Positions 53,290 through 63,096 of a stretch of DNA of 64,000 nucleotides are shown here, in pieces. The notes beneath the pieces are model-generated. The model made no database searches. It worked only from the letters and a program-made list of their open reading frames with translations, and was not told the DNA's origin. A program made the position numbers and the translations under genes. This stretch comes from Diadophis punctatus similis. Its lineage: Eukaryota; Chordata; Lepidosauria; Squamata; Dipsadidae. The DNA is taken from NCBI GenBank assembly GCA_023053685.1, contig JALIGW010000063.1:620001-684000 (forward strand), given 5' to 3'. The first letter of the stretch is position 1. Every line of letters starts with the position of its first letter.

Positions 53290-53600
53290 TACATCAACGT
53301 ACTTAGGTTATAGTCTGGTTTTGTGATCTGGGTTAAGCCTGAGCTGGTGACTCCTGAGAAAGTGGGGAAGATTCTCTCTGCTGCCAGTTTAATCATATTT
53401 ATTGGATCTGGGCTCCTCTTGGGTTCTATAAATGGCCAGAGACTTGCTGATAAGTCCATATTATTTGTCAGCCTCAACTGTGGAGGGGGTGGTGCTTTCT
53501 GACTCGCAACAGGCAATAGTGTATCCCCTCTACAAGAAGCTATCCTTTGACTCAAAGGCTTTCAATAGCTATCAAGTAGTCTCTGTTAAGATATTCGTGA
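53290..53600 (+). pseudogene. Old L2 RT fragment
   Basis: KPELVTPEKVGKILSAAS followed later by VYPLYKKLSFDSKAFNSYQV aligns with the L2 linker/RT start seen at 39720-39975 ([20 protein letters not shown]). Diverged and broken. Confidence 0.5.
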
Positions 53601-53781
53601 ACTGGGAGAGCCAATGATAACAATGTCAGCCAATGAATAGGCATAGCAACTAAGTCAGCCAATGGGAGCTAAACACATTTGAGTCTGTGCAGAGAATTGA
53701 AACTGAAGCTAGAAGGCTGGGCGTGGCTCAGCCCACTCTGTACTCTCAGTCCACTCTGAACTGCTGAAATGAAACTAACTG
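53601..53781 (+). mobile_element. LTR-like sequence, left part (split by DIRS)
   Basis: Contains repeated CAGCCAATG boxes and GGGCGTGGCTCAGCCCACTC. It stops at GAAACTAACTG where the DIRS starts. After the DIRS (59881-59931) TCCTGCCTGTAACTGC continues, and beyond the Penelope element TTGTATATAAATAAG (63353 on) could be its TATA region. Joining these parts is inference. Confidence 0.4.
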
Positions 53782-53905
53782 TTCTCCATAGTGGGTGGCG
53801 CTAGCCTCCAAGATTTGGATGACCTCATCCATCAGCCAATCAGGACTGAGTCTGACCTCATATAAAAGCTATCACTGTGCCATAATCCCCCTCTTTCGAC
53901 TCAGT
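53782..53905 (+). repeat. DIRS left inverted terminal repeat with promoter
   Basis: Reverse complement of about 59735-59860. TATA box CATATAAAAGC at about 53858-53868. Lacks the outermost GAGAAAGGGCGTTGTTACTT block present at the right end. Confidence 0.88.
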
Positions 53906-54959
53906 CCTAGGCCTAGGATTGTTTCTCCCCAGTCTTCGCAGTTTCTACCAACCTTCTACTGAATCCAGATTTGATCACCTATCAACTTTATTACTAGCTG
54001 TGAGTGAGTCCCCCACCTTTCCTTTCCATCGGGGATGTTGGGACTACCAGGGCAGGCTTCAGCCTTGTCCTCGGCCTACCTTCGCCCTTGTGGCTGGTGG
54101 CCATCCTCACAGTGTGGCCTGGCATTCCAGATTACCATCTTGTCACAGAAGCCAAGCGCTTGGGTGACCAGCAGCCAGGGTGGCCTTTTTGCCACTTTCC
54201 GCTGAGAGAGACCCTTCCTGGTTACCCGCAGAAGCCTAGCGCTTGGGCGGTCAGGGCCTCTCTCCCTCTCCGCTCCCCTTAATTGGGCCCCAGCTTTGCC
54301 TGCCTGCCTGCCTGTTGGGGAGCGTGGCCTCGTGAGGGCGAGCGTTGGCGGTCCAGTCGGCGGCTTATCGGCCTGCGCGACCGCCCCTCCTCACTGAGGC
54401 CTGCATTCACTGCTAGTCTCCTCCGTGGCCTAGTACCCTGCGTTTGGTGGCTTCGGCCTGCTTGGGGCCTGTTCGGGAGGCTCGGCGGCCTAGTCGGCAG
54501 CAACATCGGCTGCAGGCTGCGCCTCCCTAATTGCAACATTTGCCGCCCGGAGGAGCAGCGCTCCCGCCCCTCAGCTGTTTCTCGGGCGGTGGACATCGCG
54601 CACAGCCGCAGTTCGCCAAAGCCGACTTCCGGCTTTCCCGGCTGTCCCAAGGCTCCTTGGCTTCCAGCACAGCCGCACTAGAGTCTCCGGACGTCACAGG
54701 GGATTCCCCTGTGACGTGCTTCCTCCAGCTGGCTGTCGGCTCTCGGAGCGAAGCCAGCATCGGCCGCGTCTTTTCCTTTGGCTGCCGCCGCGGCGAGAGA
54801 CCAGCCGGTGTGATCGAGCCTGGGCGGAACAGCTCCTCCAGCCTCTCCTGACTGAACTGAGCCAGCTGCAGCACGCTGAACTCGCTCTTGCCCAGCAAGA
54901 ACAGCACCGGGCCGTAAAAGCGCCCCTTGCTGCTTTCAAAGCTTGTCACAGCCTCCACG

Positions 54960-56594
54960 ATGTCGGAGAAGGCCACCTCGGGCAGGAATAAGCCCAGGCC
55001 GGCCAAGGACAAGAAAGGTGGGTCCGGCCAGTCTCCCCCACCATCTGGGCATCGGGACCGCTCTCCCATCTGGCAGAGCTCAGACAAGGCCACCTCGTCC
55101 TCTAAGGGTTCGGGTTCAACTAAGCCCCCCCCCAAGGACTCCCATGCCAGCAAAGACAAGGCCCCCAGGGTTGCTGAACGCTCCTCGCTGCCACCTGCTG
55201 TCCAGGCCTCTCCAACGCACCATGAGCCCTTTCACAGGGACCGGCGCTCTTCAGGCACCCTTTCGCTGGACAATCCGGACTTGTGCTTGGGGGAGGACGA
55301 TATCTGGGAGGACCCCTGCCCGGGGACCAGCACAGTCGCAGCCTGCCTGCCCACGGCCTCACAGCAATTCTACACCCCCGAGGTGCAGGCCATGATCCAG
55401 GCAGCTATCGCGCAGGGCATTGAGGCAGGCATGAGACATATGACTGCCTCGGCTCCGCCTCCTCCCATAGCTCCTCAGCTACCTGCCCGTCCAGCGGCCG
55501 TTCCGTCCACGGAGCCAACTCCAGCTGCCAACGCTGACCAGGGCTCTCCCCTGTCACTCCATGGACAGGACGATCAGGTACAGGAATTAGAGCTGTCAGA
55601 GGATGAGGACCTCGCCCCTGAGGCTCCAGTGGTCACTGGGTTGTTCAATCCGGCCTTATTCAAGTCACTGCTTCATAAGGCCCGAGCCACGGCCAAATTT
55701 GCCTCCAAGCACCAGGCTACCGCCAGAGACGAGCCTGAGGACCCACTTTTCGAGGAAACCACCTCACAAGTGGAAGAGGTCCCGGCCCCCAAACTTTTTG
55801 TGGACTCGGTGCTTAAGCAGTGGTCCTCTCCAACGGTCGGCATCGCTCCTTCTGCAGCGGACAAACGCTTTTTTAATGTTTCCAACGCGCTGGCTCAACA
55901 CCTGCCAGTTCCTCCTGTGGAGCCCGCCATCAAGGCGCTTTACTCTCCCGCACAGATGCCCGGAGACTCTGAGGAGTTACTTCGCCCGGAGGACAGACGC
56001 ACGGAACAAGCCCCGCAAAAGACTCACCAGGCGGCTGCCTGGGCCGTCAAGGCTTCTGCGACGGCTTCCCTTTTTTGCCGGACGTCCATTCGATGGCTGA
56101 AAGCGCTGCAGGAGCATCTGCCCCCTTCCGACGTCTGAGCAAATCAGGACATCAACAAGCTCATTGCGGCCTCGCAGTTCACCTCGGAAGCTACACTCCA
56201 GGCCACCCGCTTCGCGGCCAGGGCCATGGGGACTTCGGTGGTGGCACACAGAATGCACTGGCTGAGGAGCTGGCCCGCTGACTGTCACCACAAGTGGCGG
56301 CTCGCCGGCGCTCCGGTGGCGAACAAGTCGCTCTTTGGTGAGGCCCTCGAACCCTACCTAATCGAGACAAAGGACAAACGCAAAGTCTTGCCGAACTCTA
56401 CCAGGAAGGCACAGACTAAGCCACAGACCCCTGCCCCGTCATTCCCGAGACGCCCGTACAGGGCGCAGTCGTACAATCAGAACAGGTCGCAGGCATCACC
56501 CCGCCAAACCCAGGGGCAGGACAGGGCCACTTCCGGTCAATCCAAGCGCCCTTTTCGGAAGGCAGGTGGTCGCCCCTTCCACCGCTACAAGTAG
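54960..56594 (+). pseudogene. DIRS gag-like ORF with a single in-frame TGA
   Basis: ATG at 54960 (MSEKATSGRNKPRPAKDK). Low-complexity Ser/Pro/Lys N-terminus, acidic middle (ELELSEDEDLAPEAP), then VDSVLKQWSSPTVGIAPS and VSNALAQHLPVPPVEPAI. The frame hits TGA at 56136-56138 right after LPPSDV. It continues in the same frame (ANQDINKLIAASQFTSEA, WPADCHHKWRLAG, NKSLFGEALEPYLIE) to a basic tail RKAGGRPFHRYK and TAG at 56592-56594. The TGA is probably a CGA Arg codon after CpG decay. Read-through is possible but unsupported. About 544 codons in all. Confidence 0.85.
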
Positions 56595-58481
56595 TGGATC
56601 TGTCTTCTCCCATTGGGGGGTCACCTGCGTTTTTTCGCTAGGTGGTGGGAGGAGATTACTACGGACGCTTGGGTTCGCGAGACCCTAACACTCGGACTCG
56701 CCTTAGATCTCCTCTCCACTCCCCCTGACTCCTTCATGAGGTGCTCTCGGTCCTCCAACCCGCAGAAACGGGCCCAGATGCTTGAAGCCATCCAGCATCT
56801 GCTGGAGATTGAGGCCATCCAGCGGGTCCCGGAGGACCAGCGGGGGCAAGGATTCTATTCCAATTTGTTCCTCGTGGAGAAATCGTCGGGTGGGTGGAGA
56901 GCGGTCTTGGATCTCAAGCGCCTGAATAAATTCTTGGTGTACAAGAAATTTAAGATGAATACTCTACAGTCCATATTGGACTGCATTCGTAAGGGTGACC
57001 TTATGTGCTCTATCGACCTCACTGAGGCATATTTGCATGTCCCAATTCGGCCTTCCCACCAAAAGTTCCTGCGGTTCTCATATGACAACGAACACTATCA
57101 GTATTCGGCACTACCATTCGGCCTCTCCTCGGCACCCAGGGTCTTCACAAAGATTCTGGCCGCCCTTGCAGCTCACTTGAGGGCAGTGCCGATTCGAATA
57201 CAGTGTTACCTCGATGACATTTTAATTCAGTCGTCTTCCCTGGCCCGGGCAGAGCTGGACCTGCAGACCACCATGGACGTTCTGCAAGACCATGGCTTCT
57301 CCCTCAACCTGGAGAAGAGCCACTTGCTTCCCTCCACTCGCATCACTCACTTGGGGGCCATTGTGGACTCTCTGGAGTGCAGGGTGTATCTGTCGGAGGA
57401 AAGACAACTCAGCCTTTCCTCTCTGACCCAACAGGTTCTCGGACAGGAGCGGGTTCCGCTGAACCTCCTGTCCTCCCTGTTGGGAAAGATGATATCCGCT
57501 ATACATATAACACCTTGGGCACAACTGCACTCCAGAGACCTACAATGGTTTCTTTTGCCGTTTCAGCGGGCGAACAAGTCCAACTCATCGGCCAAGGTCC
57601 AGCTCCCGATGGCGGTCCGGCGGTCCCTGCATTGGTGGCGGTCCCCGGCGATCAGCAAAGGTTCCAGCTTCCTCGAGCCTCGCCGGGTGATGGTGACATC
57701 GGATGCCAGCCTCTACGGGTGGGGCGCTCACACATCGTCTCACGTGGCACAGGGCACCTGGACCGCAGCGGAGTCTACGGCCAGCATCAACCTCCTGGAA
57801 CTACGAGCGGCGTCCCTGGGCCTCCGGCAATTCCAGCATCTCCTCACTGGGCAACACGTCCTCCTGTTGACGGACAACGTGACCACCAAGGCCCATGTCA
57901 ACAGGCAAGGTGGGACTGTCTCGCACCGCCTGCTCTCCGAGGCCAAGGAATTGGGCCTCTGGGCGGAACGGCACCTCCTCTCGCTCCGGGCGGAGCACAT
58001 CTCGGGGGTGTCGAACCGCACAGCGGACTGGCTCAGCCGCCACGACGTCGACACGGCAGAGTGGGCCCTGCACCCGGACATTTTTCGGGAGCTGACTGCC
58101 CGGTTTGGCAACCCGGTGGTCGACCTCTTTGCGACCCCGCTGAATGCCAAGCTCCCGTGCTTCATCACACGGTATCGGACGCCCGGCGCGATGGACACGG
58201 ACGCCCTCCGTTGCCCGTGGCCCAGGGGCCTGCTCTACGCATTTCCGCCCCTTCCACTCATTCCCCGAGTTATCAGGAAGATGCTAGACGAGCAGGCGGA
58301 ACTGATCCTATTGGCCCCCCATTGGCCGCGACGGGCATGGTTCGCGGACCTCAGGTCGCTCTCGACCGGCCCATCCTGGAGGATCCCGCAGACCGCATCG
58401 TCGCTCTCCCAGGGGTCAGTTCAGCACCCGGATCCGCAGTGGCTCCAACTGACTGCCTGGCGCTTGAGCGGCGCACCCTAA
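56595..58481 (+). CDS. DIRS reverse transcriptase / RNase H
   Basis: Same frame as gag, opening directly after its TAG. No early ATG exists, so initiation may be non-AUG, by reinitiation, or by read-through. Motifs with residue numbers from 56613: WRAVLDLKRLNKFLV (about 90), MCSIDLTEAYLHVPI (about 130), ALPFGLSSAPRVFTK (about 170), catalytic CYLDDILIQ (about 198-206). RNase H follows, with VTSDASLYGWGAH (about 360) and LLTDNVTTKAHVN (about 418). A C-terminal segment VVDLFATPLNAKLPCF to LLYAFPPLPLIPRV occupies the position of the methyltransferase-like domain described in DIRS elements. Open for over 620 codons. Confidence 0.9.
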   Translation, partial: WICLLPLGGHLRFFARWWEEITTDAWVRETLTLGLALDLLSTPPDSFMRCSRSSNPQKRAQMLEAIQHLLEIEAIQRVPEDQRGQGFYSNLFLVEKSSGGWRAVLDLKRLNKFLVYKKFKMNTLQSILDCIRKGDLMCSIDLTEAYLHVPIRPSHQKFLRFSYDNEHYQYSALPFGLSSAPRVFTKILAALAAHLRAVPIRIQCYLDDILIQSSSLARAELDLQTTMDVLQDHGFSLNLEKSHLLPSTRITHLGAIVDSLECRVYLSEERQLSLSSLTQQVLGQERVPLNLLSSLLGKMISAIHITPWAQLHSRDLQWFLLPFQRANKSNSSAKVQLPMAVRRSLHWWRSPAISKGSSFLEPRRVMVTSDASLYGWGAHTSSHVAQGTWTAAESTASINLLELRAASLGLRQFQHLLTGQHVLLLTDNVTTKAHVNRQGGTVSHRLLSEAKELGLWAERHLLSLRAEHISGVSNRTADWLSRHDVDTAEWALHPDIFRELTARFGNPVVDLFATPLNAKLPCFITRYRTPGAMDTDALRCPWPRGLLYAFPPLPLIPRVIRKMLDEQAELILLAPHWPRRAWFADLRSLSTGPSWRIPQTASSLSQGSVQHPDPQWLQLTAWRLSGAP

Positions 58482-59542
58482 CTCTTCACGGGGTCCCCGA
58501 GTGCATTATCCGTACCTTGCTTTCCTCACGCCGGGCCTCCACCATCCGCATCTACAACTCCACCTGGTGGACATTTCACGATTGGTGTGTCGGCACCGGC
58601 GTTAACCCGATCGACCTTTCGGTCATACAGGTCCTCCAATTTCTACAAGCGGGCCTCAACAAGGGTCTCTCGCCCAGCACCTTGCGGCGTCAGGTGGCAG
58701 CGCTCTCAACGGTCCTTTCCTGCCACTCTTCTGCACCTTTGTCAACGCATCCCTTAGTCGTTCGCTTCTTGAAGGCGGCGGTCAATATCTCGCCTCCAGT
58801 GGTACATAGGTACCCCACCTGGGACCTGCAGAAGGTTCTTCTGGCACTGACCGAGGCCCCCTATGAGCCCCTCCGGACGGTTTCGCTACAGCACCTTACG
58901 CATAAGGTTGCCTTTTTGGTAGCGATCACTTCAGCCCGGAGAATATCCGAACTGGCAGCCCTATCCGTCCGGGACGATCTCTGTATTTTTCATCCGGACC
59001 GGGTGGTGCTTCGCCTGGACCCCACATTCCTGCCCAAGGTCAATACATACTTCCACAGGGCGCAGGAAGTGGTTCTTCCTTCCTTCTGCTCTCCACCTAC
59101 AATGCCGACCGAGCGCAAATGGCACGCTGTCGATGTCCGTCGGGCGATCAAAATCTACAATGTCCGCACGGCTGCATTCCGCCGATTAGAGTCTTTCTTC
59201 GTGGGTTTCCACGCCTCGTCCATGGGTCGCAAGGCTTCTGCGGCGATGGTCGGTCGCTGGATACGCGCAGTCATCGCGGACGTTTACCGACAACAGGACC
59301 TGCCTCGTCCGCCACGTCTGACGGCGCATTCGACACGCAGCGCCGCCACCACGGCAGCTTGGATGACTAATGCCTCCTTGGAGGAACTCTGCCGAGCGGC
59401 GACGTGGTCTTCTCCATTGCCCTTTATTAGACATTATAAAGTAGACTCCTTTGCCTCGGCTGAGGCGGATTTTGGGCGCAGGGTCTTGCAGACCATAGTT
59501 GCTCCTGACGGGGTCTACGATTCTGGTGACAACCCTCCCTAG
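58466..59542 (+). CDS. DIRS tyrosine recombinase
   Basis: Frame +2 relative to RT. The open frame extends back to about 57377 under RT, but recombinase similarity starts near 58466. Contains RRASTIRIYNSTWWTFHDWC (N-terminal SAM-like part), LSPSTLRRQVAALSTVL, then catalytic residues: Arg in SARRISELAAL (about 58935), HSTR in LTAHSTRSAATTAAW (about 59325), Trp/His position in RAATWSSP, and the nucleophile Tyr in FIRHYKVDSF (about 59435). Ends DSGDNPP and TAG at 59540-59542. All expected catalytic residues are visible. The exact start is unknown; it overlaps the RT end by about 15 nt or more. Confidence 0.9.
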   Translation, partial: ERRTLTLHGVPECIIRTLLSSRRASTIRIYNSTWWTFHDWCVGTGVNPIDLSVIQVLQFLQAGLNKGLSPSTLRRQVAALSTVLSCHSSAPLSTHPLVVRFLKAAVNISPPVVHRYPTWDLQKVLLALTEAPYEPLRTVSLQHLTHKVAFLVAITSARRISELAALSVRDDLCIFHPDRVVLRLDPTFLPKVNTYFHRAQEVVLPSFCSPPTMPTERKWHAVDVRRAIKIYNVRTAAFRRLESFFVGFHASSMGRKASAAMVGRWIRAVIADVYRQQDLPRPPRLTAHSTRSAATTAAWMTNASLEELCRAATWSSPLPFIRHYKVDSFASAEADFGRRVLQTIVAPDGVYDSGDNPP

Positions 59543-59568
59543 GGGACGATACTGCTTTGGTATGTCCC

Positions 59569-59660
59569 AATCTTGGAGGCTAGGGCCACCCACTATGGAG
59601 AAAGGGTGTTGTTACTTACCTGAACGCCCATTCTCGTAGGGTGGCGCTAGCCTCCAAGTC
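59569..59660. repeat. DIRS internal complementary region
   Basis: CTTGGAGGCTAGGGCCACCC plus ACTATGGAGAA is complementary to the left end. GAGAAAGGGTGTTGTTACTT through GTAGGGTGGCGCTAGCCTCC is complementary to the right end. The two halves meet at a shared GAGAA. Confidence 0.88.
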
Positions 59661-59734
59661 CCTCCCTTTTGGGTGTTGTACATACTGAAGGTGTGCGTGG
59701 GGGATAAACTATGGGTCTGACCTACTCCTTCGTC

Positions 59735-59880
59735 TCAAGAGGGGGATTATGGCACAGTGACAGCTTTTATATGAGGTCAGACTCAGTCCTGATTGGCTGA
59801 TGGATGAGGTCATCCCAATCTTGGAGGTTAGCGCCACCCTACGAGAATGGGCGTTCAGGTAAGTAACAACGCCCTTTCTC
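59735..59880 (-). repeat. DIRS right inverted terminal repeat
   Basis: Inverted copy of the left terminal repeat plus an outer extension ending GTAAGTAACAACGCCCTTTC at about 59879. Confidence 0.88.
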
Positions 59881-59927
59881 TCCTGCCTGTAACTGCTATT
59901 ACGTTGAAGAGGAATCTATGTTGGTAT

Positions 59928-60111
<184 letters not shown>

Positions 60112-60137
60112 TTCTGAGGTTTTCGCGGGTGTTTGTA

Positions 60138-60254
60138 TGTAGGTCTTTGGGTATTCGGGTTTTCTCCCGCATGAAATTGGAAGTGTCTTCGCAACGTTTC
60201 GATGAAGTCTCATTCATCATCTTCAGGCTGGTGTCTTCTGCTTCCTGCTTCTAG
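60138..60254 (-). repeat. Penelope pseudo-LTR segment, inverted repeat arm (3' side)
   Basis: 117 bp, almost identical in reverse complement to 63097-63213. On the minus strand it includes ATGATGAATGAGACTTCATC, the likely natural start of the element's protein (MMNETSSKR). Confidence 0.88.
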
Positions 60255-60299
60255 GAGCAATGTGAGATTGCTGCTGTTTCTTCCTTTTAACTGCCAGTG

Positions 60300-60440
60300 G
60301 AGGTTTGAACTGATAGGATGGGAGCTTGGCTGTGTTCTGATTGGTTGGAGGTGTGTTCTGATTGGTTGGGGGCTTGGCTGTGCTCTGATTGGCTGGGGGG
60401 TTAGATGTGCTCTGATTGGCTGGGGGTGTTCTTAGGTTAG
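60300..60440 (-). repeat. Tandem repeat in Penelope 3' UTR
   Basis: Four to five imperfect units of about 25-30 bp, each containing CTGATTGG(C/T)TGG on the + strand, i.e. repeated CCAAT boxes on the element strand. Confidence 0.75.
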
Positions 60441-60717
60441 TCTGACTTGCAGGAGCATTAGAGCTGGTGAGCTGCATTGCTGCTGTTTGGCTTCTGGTTC
60501 TTGGTCCTGCCACATCTTCATGGAGGGTGTCAGTTTGCTTCATGTATGGATTGGAGGGGTTTAAAGTGGCTGATGATGCAGCTGTAGTATGGCTTCTGGT
60601 TTGTGGTCGTGCCTCATTGGTGTGGGTTTGGGTTTGCTTATTGCGTGGATATGTGGTGGTGACATCCTGTGTGGTTTTCGTGAGTGTGGGTCTGGTGTCC
60701 TTCTTTGTGTTAGGGAC

Positions 60718-63096
60718 TCATTTGTCAATAAGGGCGGGTTTCCAAATGGCTGGTAGGCAGGAGGTGTCATCTCGTTTATTCATGCTGTGTGGGCGTTTTT
60801 CTATCTCGATGGCTTCTCTGATTATTCTGTTGTTAAAGTGTTCAGTTTTGGCGATAGTTCTGGTCTTTTTAAAGTCGATTTCATGTCCTGTGGCTTTGAA
60901 ATGTTGGACCAGGGAAGAAGTTGGTTGCTCTTTTTTGACTGTGTTCTTGTGTTCTTCAATGCGTGCACTTATTCTTCTGTTGGTTTGTCCAATGTATGTG
61001 GTGGGGCAGGCGGTGCATGGAATTTCATATACTCCTTGATTTTCTAACTCAATTTTGTCTTTGGGGTTTCTTAGGATGGTGGATATTTTTCGGTTTGTGC
61101 AGAATGCTGTCTTGATGTTGTGTTTGTGGAGGATCTTGCTGATTCTGTCTGTGGTGCCTTTTATGTATGGGAGGAGGGCTTTGCCGTTTTCTTGTTCTCT
61201 GTCTTGGATTTTAGTGGGGGTTTCTTTTTGGATTAGGTTGGTGATCTTATTTCTTTGGAATCCATTGGATGCTAGTACGTTAGTGAGAGTATTTAGTTCT
61301 GTTTTTAGATGTCGTTCGTCAGCTAGGCGTTTTGTTCTGGAGATGAGTGTCTTGGCTACGGAGTTGATCTGTGCTGGGTGGTGATGTGAGAGTGCATGCA
61401 GATAGCGGTTAGTGTGGGTTTTCTTCTGGTAGATGGTGTGTCCTAGGGAGCCATTGGATTTCTGGTAGACTAAGACATCCAGGAAGGGAAGTTGGTTGTT
61501 AGCTTCTGTTTCCATGGTGAACTGTATTTTGGGGTGTAGGCTGTTGAGGTGTATGAGGAAGTTGTCCAGTTTTTCTTTCCCATGTGGCCAGATTATGAAG
61601 GTGTCATCTACATATCTGAGCCAGAGTTTGGGTTTGTGATCAGATTTTTCTAGAGCTTGGGTTTGAAAGTGTTCCATATAGAGGTTAGCAATGACAGGTG
61701 AGAGGGGTGATCCCATGGGTGCTCCTTCCATTTGTTTGTATTTTTGTCCATTGTAGATGAAGTATGTGTTGGATAGGCAGTGGTTGGTCAGATCTAGGAT
61801 GTGCTTGGGGGGGTTGTATTTGTTTTGGATGGCTGTCAAGGCTTCTTTGATTGGCACTTGGGTGAAGAGGGATATGACATCGAAGCTCACGAGTAGGTAG
61901 CTGGGCTGTAAGTTTTGTTTCTTTATGATCTCTATGAACTGGAATGAGTTTTTTACATATGAGGTGATGGATTCTGCATAAGGTTGTAGTTGTTTTGCGA
62001 GAAATTTGGCTAAGTTTTGTAGGGGTGAGCCTATGGAGCTGACTATGGGTCTAAGTGGGGTTCCTTCTTTGTGTATCTTGGGGAGACCATAGAGCTTGGG
62101 GCATCTGGATGATTTCTCTCTGGGAATGATTCTTTGCTGGATCTCTTCGCTGATGGGAGAGGCTTTTATTTTGGATCTAGTGGTTTTTTCCAGGTAGGTG
62201 GTGGGGTCTGTGTTTAGGGGTTTGTATGTGGAGTCTTGGAGTAGGTTGGTTAATTTGGTTTGGTAGTCAGATGTGTTCATAACCACCGTGGCGTTGCCCT
62301 TGTCTGCTGGTAGGATTATTATGCTGGTGTCTTCTTTCAGGTTGCGTAGTGCAGTCTGTTCCTCTTTGGGTAAGTTGCTTTTGGGTGGCTTGCTGGTGCA
62401 GAGGATGTTGGTGATATCGAGTCTGATTCTGTTAGCATCGTCGGGGTTGATTTTGGTCAGGCTGGTTTCAACTCCGCATATAATGGTTTCAGTGGGGATG
62501 TGTTTGGGAGCGACTGCAAAGTTGAATCCTTTGGAAAGGACATTGGTTTCGGCTTTGCTGAGGATCCTATCTGAGATGTTATGCACTGTTTGTTTCCTGT
62601 GTGGCTGTGAGGGGGGAGGGGTTTGTTTCTGCCGTTCTTGTAGTCTTCGGAGTTTGTTAGTGTGTGTGTCTGTCTTGAGGGTAGTCTGTGTTTCGGCTCT
62701 CCAGACGGCGAGTTGTTTGGATTTGTCCCAAAGTGTGGGGTGGATCTTGTTGCTGAGTTCGAGGTGTAGTGTGAGGAGATCTTTGTTGATTCGGTCTAGG
62801 AGGAATCTTTTTGTGTGAAGTTCATTTCTGATTAGGGCCAGTCCTGTTCTTTTCAGGATGCGTTTGGTGGCTGCAGAGTTGGAGTGGTATTTCAACTGGA
62901 AGCATTTGGGGATTACATTTTGATCATGGCAGTTGCGTAGGAACGCAAGGTCACATAAAATGGAAGCTCTTTGGACTTCAAGTTTTTCATAAGTCCTGGT
63001 CAGATGGTGGATATCCTCCCCGTAGAGGTACGATATTTGTTTTCTGAGGTTTTCGCGGGTGTTTGTATGTAGGTCTTTGGGTATTCGGGTTTTCTC
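60718..63096 (-). CDS. Penelope-like RT with GIY-YIG endonuclease
   Basis: Open from GAG at 63096 to the stop at 60718-60720, 792 codons with no interruption. The open frame begins inside the terminal repeat ([20 protein letters not shown]), just after an in-frame TAG created by the inverted junction. This copy therefore lacks the usual ATG start, and no other ATG appears before residue 190 or so. Counting from a TTG at 62895: YGLPKIHKEGTPLRPIVSS (about 268), VSFDVISLFTQVPI (about 337), MEGAPMGSPLSPVIANLYM (about 390), catalytic RYVDDTFIIWP (about 427). The C-terminus carries GVYEIPCTACPTTYIGQTNR (about 620-645), the GIY-YIG nuclease with its Cys pair. The ORF is otherwise undamaged. Confidence 0.9.
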   Translation of the reverse strand, partial: EKTRIPKDLHTNTRENLRKQISYLYGEDIHHLTRTYEKLEVQRASILCDLAFLRNCHDQNVIPKCFQLKYHSNSAATKRILKRTGLALIRNELHTKRFLLDRINKDLLTLHLELSNKIHPTLWDKSKQLAVWRAETQTTLKTDTHTNKLRRLQERQKQTPPPSQPHRKQTVHNISDRILSKAETNVLSKGFNFAVAPKHIPTETIICGVETSLTKINPDDANRIRLDITNILCTSKPPKSNLPKEEQTALRNLKEDTSIIILPADKGNATVVMNTSDYQTKLTNLLQDSTYKPLNTDPTTYLEKTTRSKIKASPISEEIQQRIIPREKSSRCPKLYGLPKIHKEGTPLRPIVSSIGSPLQNLAKFLAKQLQPYAESITSYVKNSFQFIEIIKKQNLQPSYLLVSFDVISLFTQVPIKEALTAIQNKYNPPKHILDLTNHCLSNTYFIYNGQKYKQMEGAPMGSPLSPVIANLYMEHFQTQALEKSDHKPKLWLRYVDDTFIIWPHGKEKLDNFLIHLNSLHPKIQFTMETEANNQLPFLDVLVYQKSNGSLGHTIYQKKTHTNRYLHALSHHHPAQINSVAKTLISRTKRLADERHLKTELNTLTNVLASNGFQRNKITNLIQKETPTKIQDREQENGKALLPYIKGTTDRISKILHKHNIKTAFCTNRKISTILRNPKDKIELENQGVYEIPCTACPTTYIGQTNRRISARIEEHKNTVKKEQPTSSLVQHFKATGHEIDFKKTRTIAKTEHFNNRIIREAIEIEKRPHSMNKRDDTSCLPAIWKPALIDK

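Larger units (their letters stand above)
53782..59880 (+). mobile_element. DIRS1-type retrotransposon, nearly intact
   Basis: Left terminal repeat from 53782 (TTCTCCATAGTGGGTGGCGC) and inverted right terminal repeat to 59880 share about 120 bp, including GACCTCATCCATCAGCCAAT and CTCATATAAAAGC. An internal complementary region (about 59569-59660) carries sequence complementary to both outer ends fused back to back, the hallmark of DIRS circle-mediated replication. Three frames lie between: gag, RT/RNase H, and tyrosine recombinase. No target duplication is expected, because integration uses a tyrosine recombinase. Only one stop was found in gag. Confidence 0.93.

Noticed and set aside
57222..58198. 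Minus-strand open frames inside the DIRS RT region
   Set aside because: GC-rich shadow frames opposite the RT; no motif of their own.
60467..62818. Plus-strand open frames opposite the Penelope RT
   Set aside because: Antisense shadows rich in Leu/Val/Cys, with no family resemblance.
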